Shown here piece by piece: positions 22,605 through 36,117 of a DNA stretch of 64,000 nt. The translations under genes and the position numbers were made by a program. The stretch comes from Cinclus cinclus (lineage: Eukaryota; Chordata; Aves; Passeriformes; Cinclidae): the NCBI RefSeq assembly GCF_963662255.1, contig NW_026912113.1, positions 220,001 through 284,000 of the forward strand, in the 5' to 3' direction. The notes beneath the pieces were generated by a model. It ran no database searches, was not told where the DNA came from, and worked only from the letters and a program-made list of their open reading frames with translations. The number at the start of each line of letters is the position of its first letter. Position 1 is the first letter of the stretch.

Positions 22605-24593
22605 AAAATTCCATAAGGACGAGGATTTCTCCCAGACCAAAGCTGCCCCCTCCTCCAAACCTGGCTGCCATCGGAGGCCCAAACGTGCCCTACAAAATGA
22701 CACCTGCCAAGTGGGCTCTTGAGTTTGGCTTCTTGGGGAAAAGTGACTCCTTTCAAAACCAACTTGCCTGTGTCCCGTCACGGGCTTTTGCTACAAAAAT
22801 TCCATAAGGACGAGGATTCCTCCCAGACCAAAGCTGCCCCCTCCTCCAAACCTGGCTGCCATCGGAGGCCCAAACGTGCCCTACAAAATGACACCTGCCA
22901 AGTGGGCTCTTGAGTTTGGCTTCTTGGGTGGAAGTACCTCCTTTCAAAGCCAACTTGCCTGCGGCCCGTCCTGGGCTTTTGCCTACAAAAATTCCATAAG
23001 GACGAGGATTTCTCCCAGACCAAAGCTGCCCCCTCCTCCAAACCTGGCTGCCATCGGAGGCCCAAACGCGCCCTACAAAATGACATTTGCCAAGTGGGCT
23101 CTTGAGTTTGGCTTCTTGCGGAAAAGTGCCTCCGTTCAAAGCCAACTTGCCTAACTAGCCTGCGGCCCGTGCTGGGCTTTAGACTACAAAAATTCCATAA
23201 GGACGAGGATTTCTCCCAGACCAAAGCTGCCCCCTCCTCCAAACCTGGCTGACATCGGAGGCCCAAACGCGCCCTACAAAATGACACCTGCCAAGTGGGC
23301 TCTTGAGTTTGGCTTCTTGGGGAAAAGTGACTCCTTTCAAAACCAACTTGCCTGCGTCCCGTCCCGGGCTTTTGCTACAAAAATTCCATAAGGACGAGGA
23401 TTCCTCCCAGACCAAAGCTGCCCCCTCCTCCAAACCTGGCTGCCATCGGAGGCCCAAACGTGCCCTACAAAATGACATCTGCCAAGCGGGCTCTTGAGTT
23501 TGGCTTCTTGGGGAAAAGTGCCTCCTTTCGGAGTCAACTTGCCGGCGGCCCATGCAGGGCTTTTGCCTACAAAAATTCCATAAGGACGAGGATTTCTCCC
23601 AGACCAAAGCTGCCCCCTCCTCCAAACCTGGCTGCCATCGGAGGCCCAAACGCGCCCCACAAAATGACATCTGCATTGAGGGTTCTTGAGTTTGGCTTCT
23701 TGGGGAAAAGTGCCTCCTTTCGGAGTCAACTTGCCTAACTTGCCTGCGGCCCATGCGGGGTTTTTGCCTACAAAAATTCCATAAAGACGAGGATTTCTCC
23801 CAGACCAAAGCTGCCCCCTCCTCCAAACCTGGCTGACATCGGAGGCCCAAACGCGCCCTAGAAAATGACACCTGCCAAGTGGGCTCTTGAGTTTGGCTTC
23901 TTGGGGAAAAGTGACTCCTTTCAAAACCAACTTGCCTGCGTCCCGTCCCGGGCTTTTGCTACAAAAATTCCATAAGGACGAGGATTCCTCCCAGACCAAA
24001 GCTGCCCCCTCCTCCAAACCTGGCTGCCATCGGAGGCCCAAACGCGCCCTACAAAATGACATCTGCCAAGTGGGCTCTTGAGTTTGGCTTTCTGGGGAAA
24101 ATTGCCTCCTTTCGGAGTCAACTTGCCTGCGGCTCATGCAGGGGTTTTGCCTCCAAAAATTCCATAAGGACGAGGATTTCTCCCAGACCAAAGCTGCCCC
24201 CTCCTCCAAACCTGGCTGCCATCGGAGGCCCAAACGCGCCCTACAAAATGACACCTGCCAAGTGGGCTCTTGAGTTTGGCTTCTTGGGGAAAATTGCCTC
24301 CTTTCGGAGTCAACTTGCCGGCGGCCCATGCAGGGCTTTTGCCTACAAAAATTCCATAAGGACGAGGATTCCTCCGAGACCAAAGCTGCCCCCTCCGCCA
24401 AACCTGGCTGCCATCGGAGGCCCAAACGCGCCCTACAAAATGACATCTGCCAAGCGGGCTCTTGAGTTTGGCTTCTTGGGGAAAAGTGCCTCCTTTCGGA
24501 GTCAACTTGCAGGGCTTTTGCCTCCAAAAATTCCAGAAGGACGAGGATTTCTCCCAGACCAAAGCTGCCCCCTCCTCCAAACCTGGCTGCCAT
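22605..24593 (+). repeat. 2.0-kb block, copy 2 (partner at 18317-20506)
   Basis: Shorter than its partner by one 201-bp monomer. It has CCGTCACGGGC at 22776 where the partner has CCGTCACCGGC, GGAAGTACCTCC where the partner has GGAAGTACGTCC, CGTTCAAAGCC near 23132 and CCTCCGAGACC near 24372. It retains GCGCCCTAGAAAATG and the 13-bp deleted monomer at 24413-24591. Confidence 0.87.
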
Positions 24594-27335
24594 CAGAGGC
24601 CCAAATGCGCCCTACAAAATGACATCTGCCAAGTGGGCTCTTGAGTTTGGCTTCTTGGGGAAAAGTGCCTCCTTTCGGAGCCAACTTGCCTAACTTGCCT
24701 GCGGCCCGTCCTGGGCTTTTGCCTCCAAAAATTCCAGAAGGACGAGGATTTCTCCCAGACCAAAGCTGCCCCCTCCTCCAAACCTGGCTGCCATCGGAGG
24801 CCCAAACGCGCCCCACAAAATGACACCTGCATTGAGGGTTCTTGAGTTTGGCTTCCTGGGGAAAAGTGCCTCCTTTCGGAGTCAACTTGCCTGCGGCCCA
24901 TGCAGGGCTTTTGCCTCCAAAAATTCCATAAGGACGAGGATTTCTCCCAGACCAAAGCTGCCCCCTCCTCCAAACCTGGCTGCCATTGGAGGCCCAAACG
25001 TGCCCTACAAAATGACACCTGCCAAGTGGGCTCTTGAGTTTGGCTTCTTGGGTGGAAGTGCCTCCTTTCAAATCCAACTTGCCTGCGGCCCGTCCTGGGC
25101 TTTTGCCTACAAAAATTCCATAAGGACGAGGATTTCTCCCAGACCAAAGCTGCCCCCTCCTCCAAACCTGGCTTCCATCGGAGGCCCAAACGCGCCCTAC
25201 AAAATGACATCTGCCAAGTGGGCTCTTGAGTTTGGCTTCTTGCGGAAAAGTGCCTCCTTTCAAAGCCAACTTGCCTAACTAGCCTGCAGCCCATTCTGGG
25301 CTTTTGCCTACATAAATTCCATAAGGACGAGGATTTCTCCCAGACCAAAGCTGCCCCCTCCTCCAAACCTAGCTGCCATCGGTGGCCCAAACGCGCCCTA
25401 CAAAATGACATCTGCCAAGTGGGCTCCTTAGTGTGGCTTCTTGGGGGAAAGTGCCTCCTTTCAAAGCCAACTTGCCTGCAGCCCGTGCTGGGCTTTAGAC
25501 TACAAAAATTCCATAAGGACGAGGATTTCTCCCAGACCAAAGCTGCCCCCTCCTCCAAACCTGGCTGACATCGGAGGCCCAAACGCGCCCCACAAAATGA
25601 CATCTGCATTGAGGGTTCTTGAGTTTGGCTTCTTGGGGAAAAGTGCCTCCTTTCGGAGCCAACTTGCCTAACTTGCCTGCGGCCCATGCAGGGCTTTTGC
25701 CTACAAAAATTCCATAAGGACGAGGATTTCTCCCAGACCAAAGCTGCCCCCTCCTCCAAACCTGGCTGCCATCGGAGGCCCAAACGCGCCCTACAAAATG
25801 ACATCTGCATTGTGTGTTCTTGAGTTTGGCTTCTTGGGGGAAAGTGCCTTCTTTCAAAGCAACTTGCCTAACTTGCCTGCGGCCCATGCGGGGTTTTTCC
25901 CTACAGAAATTCCATAAGGACGAGGATTTCTCCCAGACCAAAGCTGCCCCCTCCTCCAAACCTGGCTGCCATCGGAGGCCCAAACGCGCCCTACAAAATG
26001 ACACCTGCCAAGTGGGCTCTTGAGTTTGGCTTCTTGGGGAAAAGTGACTCCTTTCAAAACCAACTTGCCTGCGTCCCGTCCCGGGCTTTTGCTACAAAAA
26101 TTCCATAAGGACGAGGATTTCTCCCAGACCAAAGCTGCCCCCTCCTCCAAACCTGGCTGCCATCGGAGGCCCAAACGCGCCCCACCAAATGACACCTGCA
26201 TTGAGGATTCTTGAGTTTGGCTTCCTGGGGAAAAGTGCCTCCTTTCGGAGTCAACTTGCCTGCGGCCCATGCAGGGCTTTTGCCTACAAAAATTCCAGAA
26301 GGACGAGGATTTCTCCCAGACCAAAGCTGCCCCCTCCTCCAAACCTGGCTGCCATCGGAGGCCCAAACGCGCCCTACAAAATGACACCTGCCAAGTGGGC
26401 TCTTGAGTTTGGCTTCTTGGGTGGAAGTGCCTCCTTTCAAAGCCAACTTGCCTGCGGCCCGTCCTGGGCTTTTGCCTCCAAAAATTCCATAATGACGAGG
26501 ATTTCTCCCAGACCAAAGCTGCCCCCTCCTCCAAACCTGGCTGCCATCGGAGGCCCAAACGCGCCCTACAAAATGACATCTGCCAAGTGGGCTCTTGAGT
26601 TTGGCTTCTTGCGGAAAAGTGCCTCCTTTCAAAGCCAACTTGCCTAACTAGCCTGCGGCCCGTGCTGGGCTTTAGACTACAAAAATTCCATAAGGACGAG
26701 GATTTCTCCCAGACCAAAGCTGCCCCCTCCTCCAAACCTGGCTGCCATCGGAGGCCCAAACGCGCCCCACAAAATGACATCTGCATTGAGGGTTCTTGAG
26801 TTTGGCTTCTTGGGGAAAAGTGCCTCCTTTCAAAGCCAACTTGCCTAACTTGCCTGCGGCCCATGCGGGGTTTTTGCCTACAAAAATTCCATAAGGACGA
26901 GGATTTCTCCCAGACCAAAGCTGCCCCCTCCTCCAAACCTGGCTGACATCGGAGGCCCAAACGCGCCCTACAAAATGACACCTGCCAAGTGGGCTCTTGA
27001 GTTTGGCTTCTTGGGGAAAAGTGACTCCTTTCAAAACCAACTTGCCTGCGTCCCGTCCCGGGCTTTTGCTACAAAAATTCCATAAGGACGAGGATTCCTC
27101 CCAGACCAAAGCTGCCCCCTCCTCCAAACCTGGCTGCCATCGGAGGCCCAAACGCGCCCTACAAAATGACATCTGCCAAGTGGGCTCTTGAGTTTGGCTT
27201 TCTGGGGAAAAGTGCCTCCTTTCGGAGTCAACTTGCCTGCGGCTCATGCAGGGCTTTTGCCTACAAAAATTCCATAAGGACGAGGATTTCTCCCAGACCA
27301 AAGCTGCCCCCTCCTCCAAACCTGGCTGCCATCGG
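24593..27335 (+). repeat. Block copy 1 of an 8.4-8.8 kb-spaced duplication
   Basis: Matches 33183-36117. The offset steps from 8590 to 8397 to 8781, so the copies differ by whole-monomer gains and losses (193 bp lost, then 384 bp gained). Shared marks include GTGTGTTCTTGAG (25811), CAAAGCAACTTG (25856), TTTTTCCCTAC (25893), CCCCACCAAATGAC (26180) and GAGGATTCTTGAG (26203). Private marks: CTACATAAATTCC near 25309 and GGCTCCTTAGTG near 25422. Confidence 0.85.
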
Positions 27336-29737
27336 AGGCCCAAACGTGCCCTACAAAATGACATCTGCCAAGTGGGCTCTTGAGTTTGGCTTCTTGGGTG
27401 GAAGTGCCTCCTTTCAAAGTCAACTTGCCTGCGGCCCGTCCTGGGCTTTTGCCTACAAAAATTCCAGAAGGACGAGGATTTCTCCCAGACCAAAGCTGCC
27501 CCCTCCTCCAAACCTGGCTGCCATCGGAGGCCCAAACGCGCCCTACAAAATGACATCTGCCAAGTGGGCTCTTGAGTTTGGCTTCTTGGGTGGAAGTGCC
27601 TCCTTTCAAAGCCAACTTGCCTGCGTCCCGTCCTGGGCTTTTGCCTCCAAAAATTCCATAAGGACGAGGATTTCTCCCAGACCAAAGCTGCCCCCTCCTC
27701 CAAACCTGGCTACCATCGGAGGCCCAAACGCGCCCTACAAAATGACATCTGCATTGAGGGTTCTTGAGTTTGGCTTCTTGGGGAAAAGTGCCTCCTTTCA
27801 AAGCCAACTTGCCTAACTTGCCTGCGGCCCGTCCTGGGCTTTTGCCTACAAAAATTCCAGAAGGACAAGGATTTCTCCCAGACCAAAGCTGCTCCCTCCT
27901 CCAAACCTGGCTGCCATCGGAGGCCCAAACGCGCCCTACAAAATGACATCTGCCAAGTGGGCTCTTGAGTTTGGCTTCTTGGGGAAAAGTGACTCCTTTC
28001 AAAACCAACTTGCCTGCGTCCCGTCCCGGACGTTTGCTACAAAAATTCCATAAGGACGAGGATTCCTCCCAGACCAAAGCTGCCCCCTCCGCCAAACCTG
28101 GCTGCCATCGGAGGCCCAAACGCGCCCTACAAAATGACATCTGCCAAGTGGGCTCTTGAGTTTGGCTTTCTGGGGAAAAGTGCCTCCTTTCGGAGTCAAC
28201 TTGCCTGCGGCTCATGCAGGGGTTTTGCCTACAAAAATTCCATAAGGACGAGGATTTCTCCCAGACCAAAGCTGCCCCCTCCTCCAAACCTGGCTGCCAT
28301 CGGAGGCCCAAACGCGCCCCACAAAATGACATCTGCATTGAGGGTTCTTGAGTTTGGCTTCTTGGGGAAAAGTGCCTCCTTTCAAAGCCAACTTGCCTAA
28401 CTTGCCTGCGGCCCGTCCTGGGCTTTTGCCTACAAAAATTCCATAAGGACGAGGATTTCTCCCAGACCAAAGCTGCCCCCTCCTCCAAACCTGGCTGCCA
28501 TCGGAGGCCCAAACGCGCCCTACAAAATGACACCTGCCAAGTGGGCTCTTGAGTTTGGCTTCTTGGGGAAAAGTGACTCCTTTCAAAACCAACTTGCCGC
28601 CGTCCCGTCCCGGGCTTTTGCTACAAAAATTCCATAAGGACGAGGATTCCTCCCAGACCAAAGCTGCCCCCTCCTCCAAACCTGGCTGCCATCGGAGGCC
28701 CAAACGCGCCCTACAAAATGACATCTGCCAAGTGGGCTCTTGAGTTTGGCTTTCTGGGGAAAAGTGCCTCCTTTCGGAGTCAACTTGCCTGCGGCTCATG
28801 CAGGGGTTTTGCCTACAAAAATTCCAGAAGGACGAGGATTTCTCCCAGACCAAAGCTGCCCCCTCCTCCAAACCTGGCTGCCATCGGAGGCCCAAACGCG
28901 CCCTACAAAATGACATCTGCCAAGTGGGCTCTTGAGTTTGGCTTCTTGGGTGGAAGTGCCTCCTTTCAAAGCCAACTTGCCTGCGTCCCGTCCTGGGCTT
29001 TTGAGTACAAAAATTCCAGAAGGACGAGGATTTCTCCCAGACCAAAGCTGCCCCCTCCTCCAAACCTGGCTACCATCGGAGGCCCAAACGCGCCCTACAA
29101 AATGACATCTTCATTGAGGGATCTTGAGTTTGGCTTCTTGGGGAAAAGTGCCTCCTTTCAAAGCCAACTTGCCTAACTTGCCTGCGGCCCGTCCTGGGCT
29201 TTTGCCTACAAAAATTCCAGAAGGACAAGGATTTCTCCCAGACCAAAGCTGCTCCCTCCTCCAAACCTGGCTGCCATCGGAGGCCCAAACGCGCCCTACA
29301 AAATGACATCTGCCATGCGGGCTCTTGAGTTTGGCTTCTTGGGGAAAAGTGACTCCTTTCAAAACCAACTTGCCTGCGTCCCGTCCCGGACGTTTGCTAC
29401 AAAAATTCCATAAGGACGAGGATTCCTCCCAGACCAAAGCTGCCCCCTCCGCCAAACCTGGCTGCCATCGGAGGCCCAAACGCGCCCTACAAAATGACAT
29501 TTGCCAAGTGGGCTCTTGAGTTTGGCTTCTTGCGGAAAAGTGCCTCCTTTCAAAGCCAACTTGCCTAACTAGCCTGCGGCCCGTGCTGGGCTTTAGACTA
29601 CAAAAATTCCATAAGGACGAGGATTTCTCCCAGACCAAAGCTGCCCCCTCCTCCAAACCTGGCTGCCATCGGAGGCCCAAACGCGCCCCACAAAATGACA
29701 TCTGCATTGAGGGTTCTTGAGTTTGGCTTCTTGGTTG
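26762..29737 (+). repeat. Shortened copy of the 12-15.3 kb block
   Basis: Corresponds to 11970-15329. Offsets fall from 14792 to 14600 to 14408, so two 192-bp monomers are missing here, one near 28300 and one near 28850. It carries the higher-order anchor GGCTACCATCGG twice (its GCTACC starts at 27709 and 29069, 1360 bp apart: 1744 minus two monomers). Private marks are CTTGCCGCCGTCCC near 28595 and ACATCTTCATTG near 29104. Confidence 0.87.
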
Positions 29738-32700
29738 GAAGTGCCTCCTTTCAAAGCCAACTTGCCTGCGGCACGTCCTGGGCTTTTGCCTACAAAAATT
29801 CCATAAGGACGAGGATTTCTCCCAGACCAAAGCTGCCCCCTCCTCCAAACCTGGCTGCCATCGGAGGCCCAAACGCGCCCTACAAAATGACATCTGCCAA
29901 GTGGGCTCTTGAGTTTGGCTTCTTGCGGAAAAGTGCCTCCTTTCGGAGTCAACTTGCCTAACTAGCCTGCGGCCCGTGCTGGGCTTTAGACTACAAAAAT
30001 TCCATAAGGACGAGGATTTCTCCCAGACCAAAGCTGCCCCCTCCTCCAAACCTGGCTGCCATCGGAGGCCCAAACGCGCCCCACAAAATGACATCTGCAT
30101 TGAGGGTTCTTGAGTTTGGCTTCTTGGGGAAAAGTGCCTCCTTTCGGAGTCAACTTGCCTAACTTGCCTGCGGCCCAAGTGGGGTTTTTGCCTACAAAAA
30201 TTCCATAAGGACGAGGATTTCTCCCAGACCAAAGCTGCCCCCTCCTCCAAACCTGGCTGACATCGGAGGCCCAAACGCACCCTACAAAATGACACCTGCC
30301 AAGTCGGCTCTTGAGTTTGGCTTCTTGGGGAAAAGTGACTCCTTTCAAAACCAACTTGCCTGCGTCCCGTCCTGGGCTTTTGCTACAAAAATTCCATAAG
30401 GACGAGGATTCCTCCCAGACCAAAGCTGCCCCCTCCTCCAAACCTGGCTGCCATCGGAGGCCCAAACGCGCCCTACAAAATGACATCTGCCAAGTGGGCT
30501 CTTGAGTTTGGCTTTCTGGGGAAAAGTGCCTCCTTTCGGAGTCAACTTGCCTGCGGCTCATGCAGGGGTTTTGCCTACAAAAATTCCAGAAGGACGAGGA
30601 TTTCTCCCAGACCAAAGCTGCCCCCTCCTCCAAACCTGGCTGCCATCGGAGGCCCAAACGCGCCCTACAAAATGACACCTGCCAAGTGGGCTCTTGAGTT
30701 TGGCTTCTTGGGGAAATTGCCTCCTTTCGGAGTCAACTTCCCGGCGGCCCATGCAGGGCTTTTGCCTACAAAAATTCCATAAGGACGAGGATTTCTCCCA
30801 GACCAAAGCTGCCCCCTCCTCCAAACCTGGCTGCCATCGGAGGCCCAAACGCGCCCTACAAAATGACACCTGCCAAGTGGGCTCTTGAGTTTGGCTTCTT
30901 GGGGAAAAGTGCCTCCTTTCAAAGCCAACTTGCCTAACTTGCCTGCGGCCCGTCCTGGGCTTTTGCCTACAAAAATTCCATAAGGACAAGGATTTCTCCC
31001 AGACCAAAGCTGCTCCCTCCTCCAAACCTGGCTGCCATCGGAGGCCCAAACGCGCCCTACAAAATGACATCTGCCAAGTGGGCTCTTGAGTTTGGCTTCT
31101 TGGGGAAAAGTGACTCCTTTCAAAACCAACTTGCCTGCGTCCCGTCCCGGACGTTTGCTACAAAAATTCCATAAGGACGAGGATTCCTCCCAGACCAAAG
31201 CTGCCCCCTCCTCCAAACCTGGCTGCCATCGGAGGCCCAAACGCGCCCTACAAAATGACACCTGCCAAGTGGGCTCTTGAGTTTGGCTTCTTGGGGAAAA
31301 GTGCCTCCTTTCGGAGTCAACTTGCCGGCGGCCCATGCAGGGCTTTTGCCTCCAAAAATTCCATAAGGACGAGGATTTCTCCCAGACCAAAGCTGCCCCC
31401 TCCTCCAAACCTGGCTGCCATCGGAGGCCCAAACGCGCCCTACAAAATGACACCTGCCAAGTGGGCTCTTGAGTTTGGCTTCTTGGGGAAAAGTGCCTCC
31501 TTTCGGAGCCAACTTGCCTAACTAGCCTAGGGCCTGTGCTGGGCTTTTGCCTACAAAAATTCCATAAGGACGAGGATTTCTCTCAGACCAAAGCTGCCCC
31601 CTCCTCCAAACCTGGCTGCCATCAGAGGCCCAAACGCGCCCTACAAAATGACATCTGCCAAGTGGGCTCTTGAGTTTGGCTTCTTGGGGAAAAGTGCCTC
31701 CTTTCGGAGCCAAATTGCCTAACTTTCATGCGGCCCGTCCTGGGCTTTTGCCTCCAAAAATTCCAGAAGGACGAGGATTTCTCCCAGACCAAAGCTGCCC
31801 CCTCCTCCAAACCTGGCTGCCATCGGAGGCCCAAACGCGCCCCACAAAATGACACCTGCATTGAGGGTTCTTGAGTTTGGCTTCCTGGGGAAAAGTGCCT
31901 CCTTTCGGAGTCAACTTGCCTGCGGCCCATGCAGGGCTTTTGCCTACAAAAATTCCAGAAGGACGAGGATTTCTCCCAGACCAAAGCTGCCCCCTCCTCC
32001 AAACCTGGCTGCCATCGGAGGCCCAAACGTGCCCTACAAAATGACACATGCCAAGTGGGCTCTTGAGTTTGGCTTCTTGGGGAAATGTGACTCATTTCAA
32101 AACCAACTTGCCTGTGTCCCGTCCCGGGCTTTTTCTACAAAAATTCCAGAAGGACGAGGATTTCTCCCAGACCAAAGCTGCCCCCTCCTCCAAACCTGGC
32201 TGCCATCGGAGGCCCAAACGCGCCCCACAAAATGACATCTGCATTGTGGGTTCTTGAGTTTGGCTTCTTGGGGAAAAGTGCCTCCTTTCGGAGCCAACTT
32301 GCCTAACTTGCCTGCGGCCCGTCCTGGGCTTTTGCCTCCAAAAATTCCATAAGGACGAGGATATCTCCCAGGCCAAAGCTGCCCCCTCCTCCAAACCTGG
32401 CTGCCATCAGAGGCCCAAACGTGCCCTACAAAATGACACCTGCCAAGTGGGCTCTTGAGTTTGGCTTCTTGGGGAAAAGTGACTCCTTTCAAAACCAACT
32501 TGCCTGTGTCCCGTCCCGGGCTTTTGCTACAAAAATTCCATAAGGACGAGGATTTCTCCCAGACCAAAGCTGCCCCCTCCTCCAAACCTGGCTGCCATCG
32601 GAGGCCCAAACGTGCCCTACAAAATGACATCTGCCAAGTGGGCTCTTGAGTTTGGCTTCTTGGGTGGAAGTGCCTCCTTTCAAAGCCAACTTCCCTGCGT

Positions 32701-33880
32701 CCCGTCCTGGGCTTTTGCCTACAAAAATTCCATAAGGACGAGGATTTCTCCCAGACCAAAGCTGCCCCCTCCTCCAAACCTGGCTGCCATCGGAGGCCCA
32801 AACGTGCCCTACAAAATGACACCTGCCAAGTGGGCTCTTGAGTTTGGCTTCTTGGGTGGAAGTACGTCCTTTCAAAGCCAACTTGCCTGCGGCCCGTCCT
32901 GGGCTTTTGCCTACAAAAATTCCATAAGGACGAGGATTTCTCCCAGACCAAAGCTGCCCCCTCCTCCAAACCTGGCTGCCATCGGAGGCCCAAACGTGCC
33001 CTACAAAATGACACCTGCCAAGTGGGCTCTTGAGTTTGGCTTCTTGGGGGAAAGTGCCTCCTTTCAAAGCCAACTTGCCTAACTAGCCTGCGGCCCCTCC
33101 TGGGCTTTAGACTACAAAAATTCCATAAGGACGAGGATTTCTCCCAGACCAAAGCTGCCCCCTCCTCCAAACCTGGCTGCCATCAGAGGCCCAAATGCGC
33201 CCTACAAAATGACATCTGCCAAGTGGGCTCTTGAGTTTGGCTTCTTGGGGAAAAGTGCCTCCTTTCGGAGCCAACTTGCCTAACTTGCCTGCGGCCCGTC
33301 CTGGGCTTTTGCCTCCAAAAATTCCAGAAGGACGAGGATTTCTCCCAGACCAAAGCTGCCCCCTCCTCCAAACCTGGCTGCCATCGGAGGCCCAAACGCG
33401 CCCCACAAAATGACACCTGCATTGAGGGTTCTTGAGTTTGGCTTCCTGGGGAAAAGTGCCTCCTTTCGGAGTCAACTTGCCTGCGGCCCATGCAGGGCTT
33501 TTGCCTCCAAAAATTCCATAAGGACGAGGATTTCTCCCAGACCAAAGCTGCCCCCTCCTCCAAACCTGGCTGCCATTGGAGGCCCAAACGTGCCCTACAA
33601 AATGACACCTGCCAAGTGGGCTCTTGAGTTTGGCTTCTTGGGTGGAAGTGCCTCCTTTCAAAGCCAACTTGCCTGCGGCCCGTCCTGGGCTTTTGCCTAC
33701 AAAAATTCCATAAGGACGAGGATTTCTCCCAGACCAAAGCTGCCCCCTCCTCCAAACCTGGTTTCCATCGGAGGCCCAAACGCGCCCTACAAAATGCCAT
33801 CTGCCAAGTGGGCTCTTGAGTTTGGCTTCTTGCGGAAAAGTGCCTCCTTTCAAAGCCAACTTGCCTAACTAGCCTGCAGC
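29716..33880 (+). repeat. 4.17-kb block, copy 1 (partner 23.8 kb away)
   Basis: Repeats at 53520-57685 at offset 23804, becoming 23805 after about 30714, where this copy lost one A (GGGGAAATTGCC against GGGGAAAATTGCC). Shared rare marks: GGTTGGAAG and GGCACGTCC (29733-29772), GGCCCAAGTGGGG (30172), AAGTCGGCTC (30301), AACTTCCCGGCGG (30735), GATTTCTCTCAGACC (31578), CCAAATTGCC (31709), AAATGTGACTCATTTC (32082) and GGATATCTCCC (32358). Confidence 0.9.
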
Positions 33881-36117
33881 CCATTCTGGGCTTTTGCCTA
33901 CAAAAATTCCATAAGGACGAGGATTTCTCCCAGACCAAAGCTGCCCCCTCCTCCAAACCTGGCTGCCATCGGAGGCCCATACGCGCCCCACAAAATGACA
34001 TCTGCATTGAGGGTTCTTGAGTTTGGCTTCTTGGGGAAAAGTGCCTCATTTCGGAGCCAACTTGCCTAACTTGCCTGCGGCCCATCCTGGGCTTTTGCTA
34101 CAAAAATTCCATAAGGACGAGGATTTCTCCCAGACCAAAGCTGCCCCCTCCTCCAAACCTGGCTGCCATCGGAGGCCCAAACGCGCCCTACAAAATGACA
34201 TCTGCATTGTGTGTTCTTGAGTTTGGCTTCTTGGGGGAAAGTGCCTCCTTTCAAAGCAACTTGCCTAACTTGCCTGCGGCCCATGCGGGGTTTTTCCCTA
34301 CAAAAATTCCATAAGGACGAGGATTTCTCCCAGACCAAAGCTGCCCCCTCCTCCAAACCTGGCTGCCATCGGAGGCCCAAACGCGCCCTACAAAATGACA
34401 CCTGCCAAGTGGGCTCTTGAGTTTGGCTTCTTGGGGAAAAGTGACTCCTTTCAAAACCAACTTGCCTGCGTCCCGTCCCGGGCTTTTGCTACAAAAATTC
34501 CATAAGGACGAGGATTCCTCCCAGACCAAAGCTGCCCCCTCCTCCAAACCTGGCTGCCATCGGAGGCCCAAACGCGCCCTACAAAATGACATCTGCCAAG
34601 TGGGCTCTTGAGTTTGGCTTTCTGGGGAAATGTGCCTCCTTTCGGAGTCAACTTGCCTGCGGCCCATGCAGGGCTTTTGCCTACAAAAATTCCATAAGGA
34701 CGAGGATTTCTCCCAGACCAAAGCTGCCCCCTCCTCCAAACCTGGCTGCCATCGGAGGCCCAAACGTGCCCTACAAAATGACATCGGCCAAGTGGGCTCT
34801 TGAGTTTGGCTTCTTGGGTGGAAGTACCTCCTTTCAAAGCCAACTTGCCTGCGGCCCGTCCTGGGCTTTTGCCTACAAAAATTCCAGAAGGACGAGGATT
34901 TCTCCCAGACCAAAGCTGCCCCCTCCTCCAAACCTGGCTGCCATCGGAGGCCCAAACGCGCCCCACCAAATGACACCTGCATTGAGGATTCTTGAGTTTG
35001 GCTTCCTGGGGAAAAGTGCCTCCTTTCGGAGTCAACTTGCCTGCGGCCCATGCAGGGCTTTTGCCTACAAAAATTCCAGAAGGACGAGGATTTCTCCCAG
35101 ACCAAAGCTGCCCCCTCCTCCAAACCTGGCTGCCATCGGAGGCCCAAACGTGCCCTACAAAATGACACCTGCCAAGTGGGCTCTTGAGTTTGGCTTCTTG
35201 GGTGGAAGTGCCTCCTTTCAAAGCCAACTTGCCTGCGGCCCGTCCTGGGCTTTTGCCTACAAAAATTCCATAAGGACGAGGATTTCTCCCAGACCAAAGC
35301 TGCCCCCTCCTCCAAACCTGGCTGCCATCGGAGGCCCAAACGCGCCCTACAAAATGACATCTGCCAAGTGGGCTCTTGAGTTTGGCTTCTTGCGGAAAAG
35401 TGCCTCCTTTCAAAGCCAACTTGCCTAACTAGCCTGCGGCCCGTGCTGGGCTTTAGACTACAAAAATTCCATAAGGACGAGGATTTCTCCCAGAACAAAG
35501 CTGCCCCCTCCTCCAAACCTGGCTGCCATCGGAGGCCCAAACGCGCCCCACAAAATGACATCTGCATTGAGGGTTCTTGAGTTTGGCTTCTTGGGGAAAA
35601 GTGCCTCCTTTCGGAGTCAACTTGCCTAACTTGCCTGCGGCCCATGTGGGGTTTTTGCCTACAAAAATTCCATAAGGACGAGGATTTCTCCCAGACCAAA
35701 GCTGCCCCCTCCTCCAAACCTGGCTGCCATCGGAGGCCCAAACGCGCCCTACAAAATGACACCTGCCAAGTGGGCTCTTGAGTTTGGCTTCTTGGGGAAA
35801 AGTGACTCCTTTCAAAACCAACTTGCCTGCGTCCCGTCCCGGGCTTTTGCTACAAAAATTCCATAAGGACGAGGATTCCTCCCAGACCAAAGCTGCCCCC
35901 TCCTCCAAACCTGGCTGCCATCGGAGGCCCAAACGCGCCCTACAAAATGACATCTGCCAAGTGGGCTCTTGAGTTTGGCTTTCTGGGGAAAAGTGCCTCC
36001 TTTCGGAGTCAACTTGCCTGCGGCTCATGCAGGGGTTTTGCCTACAAAAATTCCATAAGGACGAGGATTTCTCCCAGACCAAAGCTGCCCCCTCCTCCAA
36101 ACCTGGCTGCCATCGGA
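33183..36117 (+). repeat. Block copy 2 of the 8.4-8.8 kb-spaced duplication
   Basis: Partner of 24593-27335. The first 700 bp (33183-33880) also belong to the 23.8-kb-spaced block, so this segment exists in three versions (24593, 33183, 56988). Private changes include CTGGTTTCCATC near 33759, AAAATGCCATC near 33793, GGCCCATACGCG near 33974 and ACATCGGCC near 34782. Confidence 0.85.
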
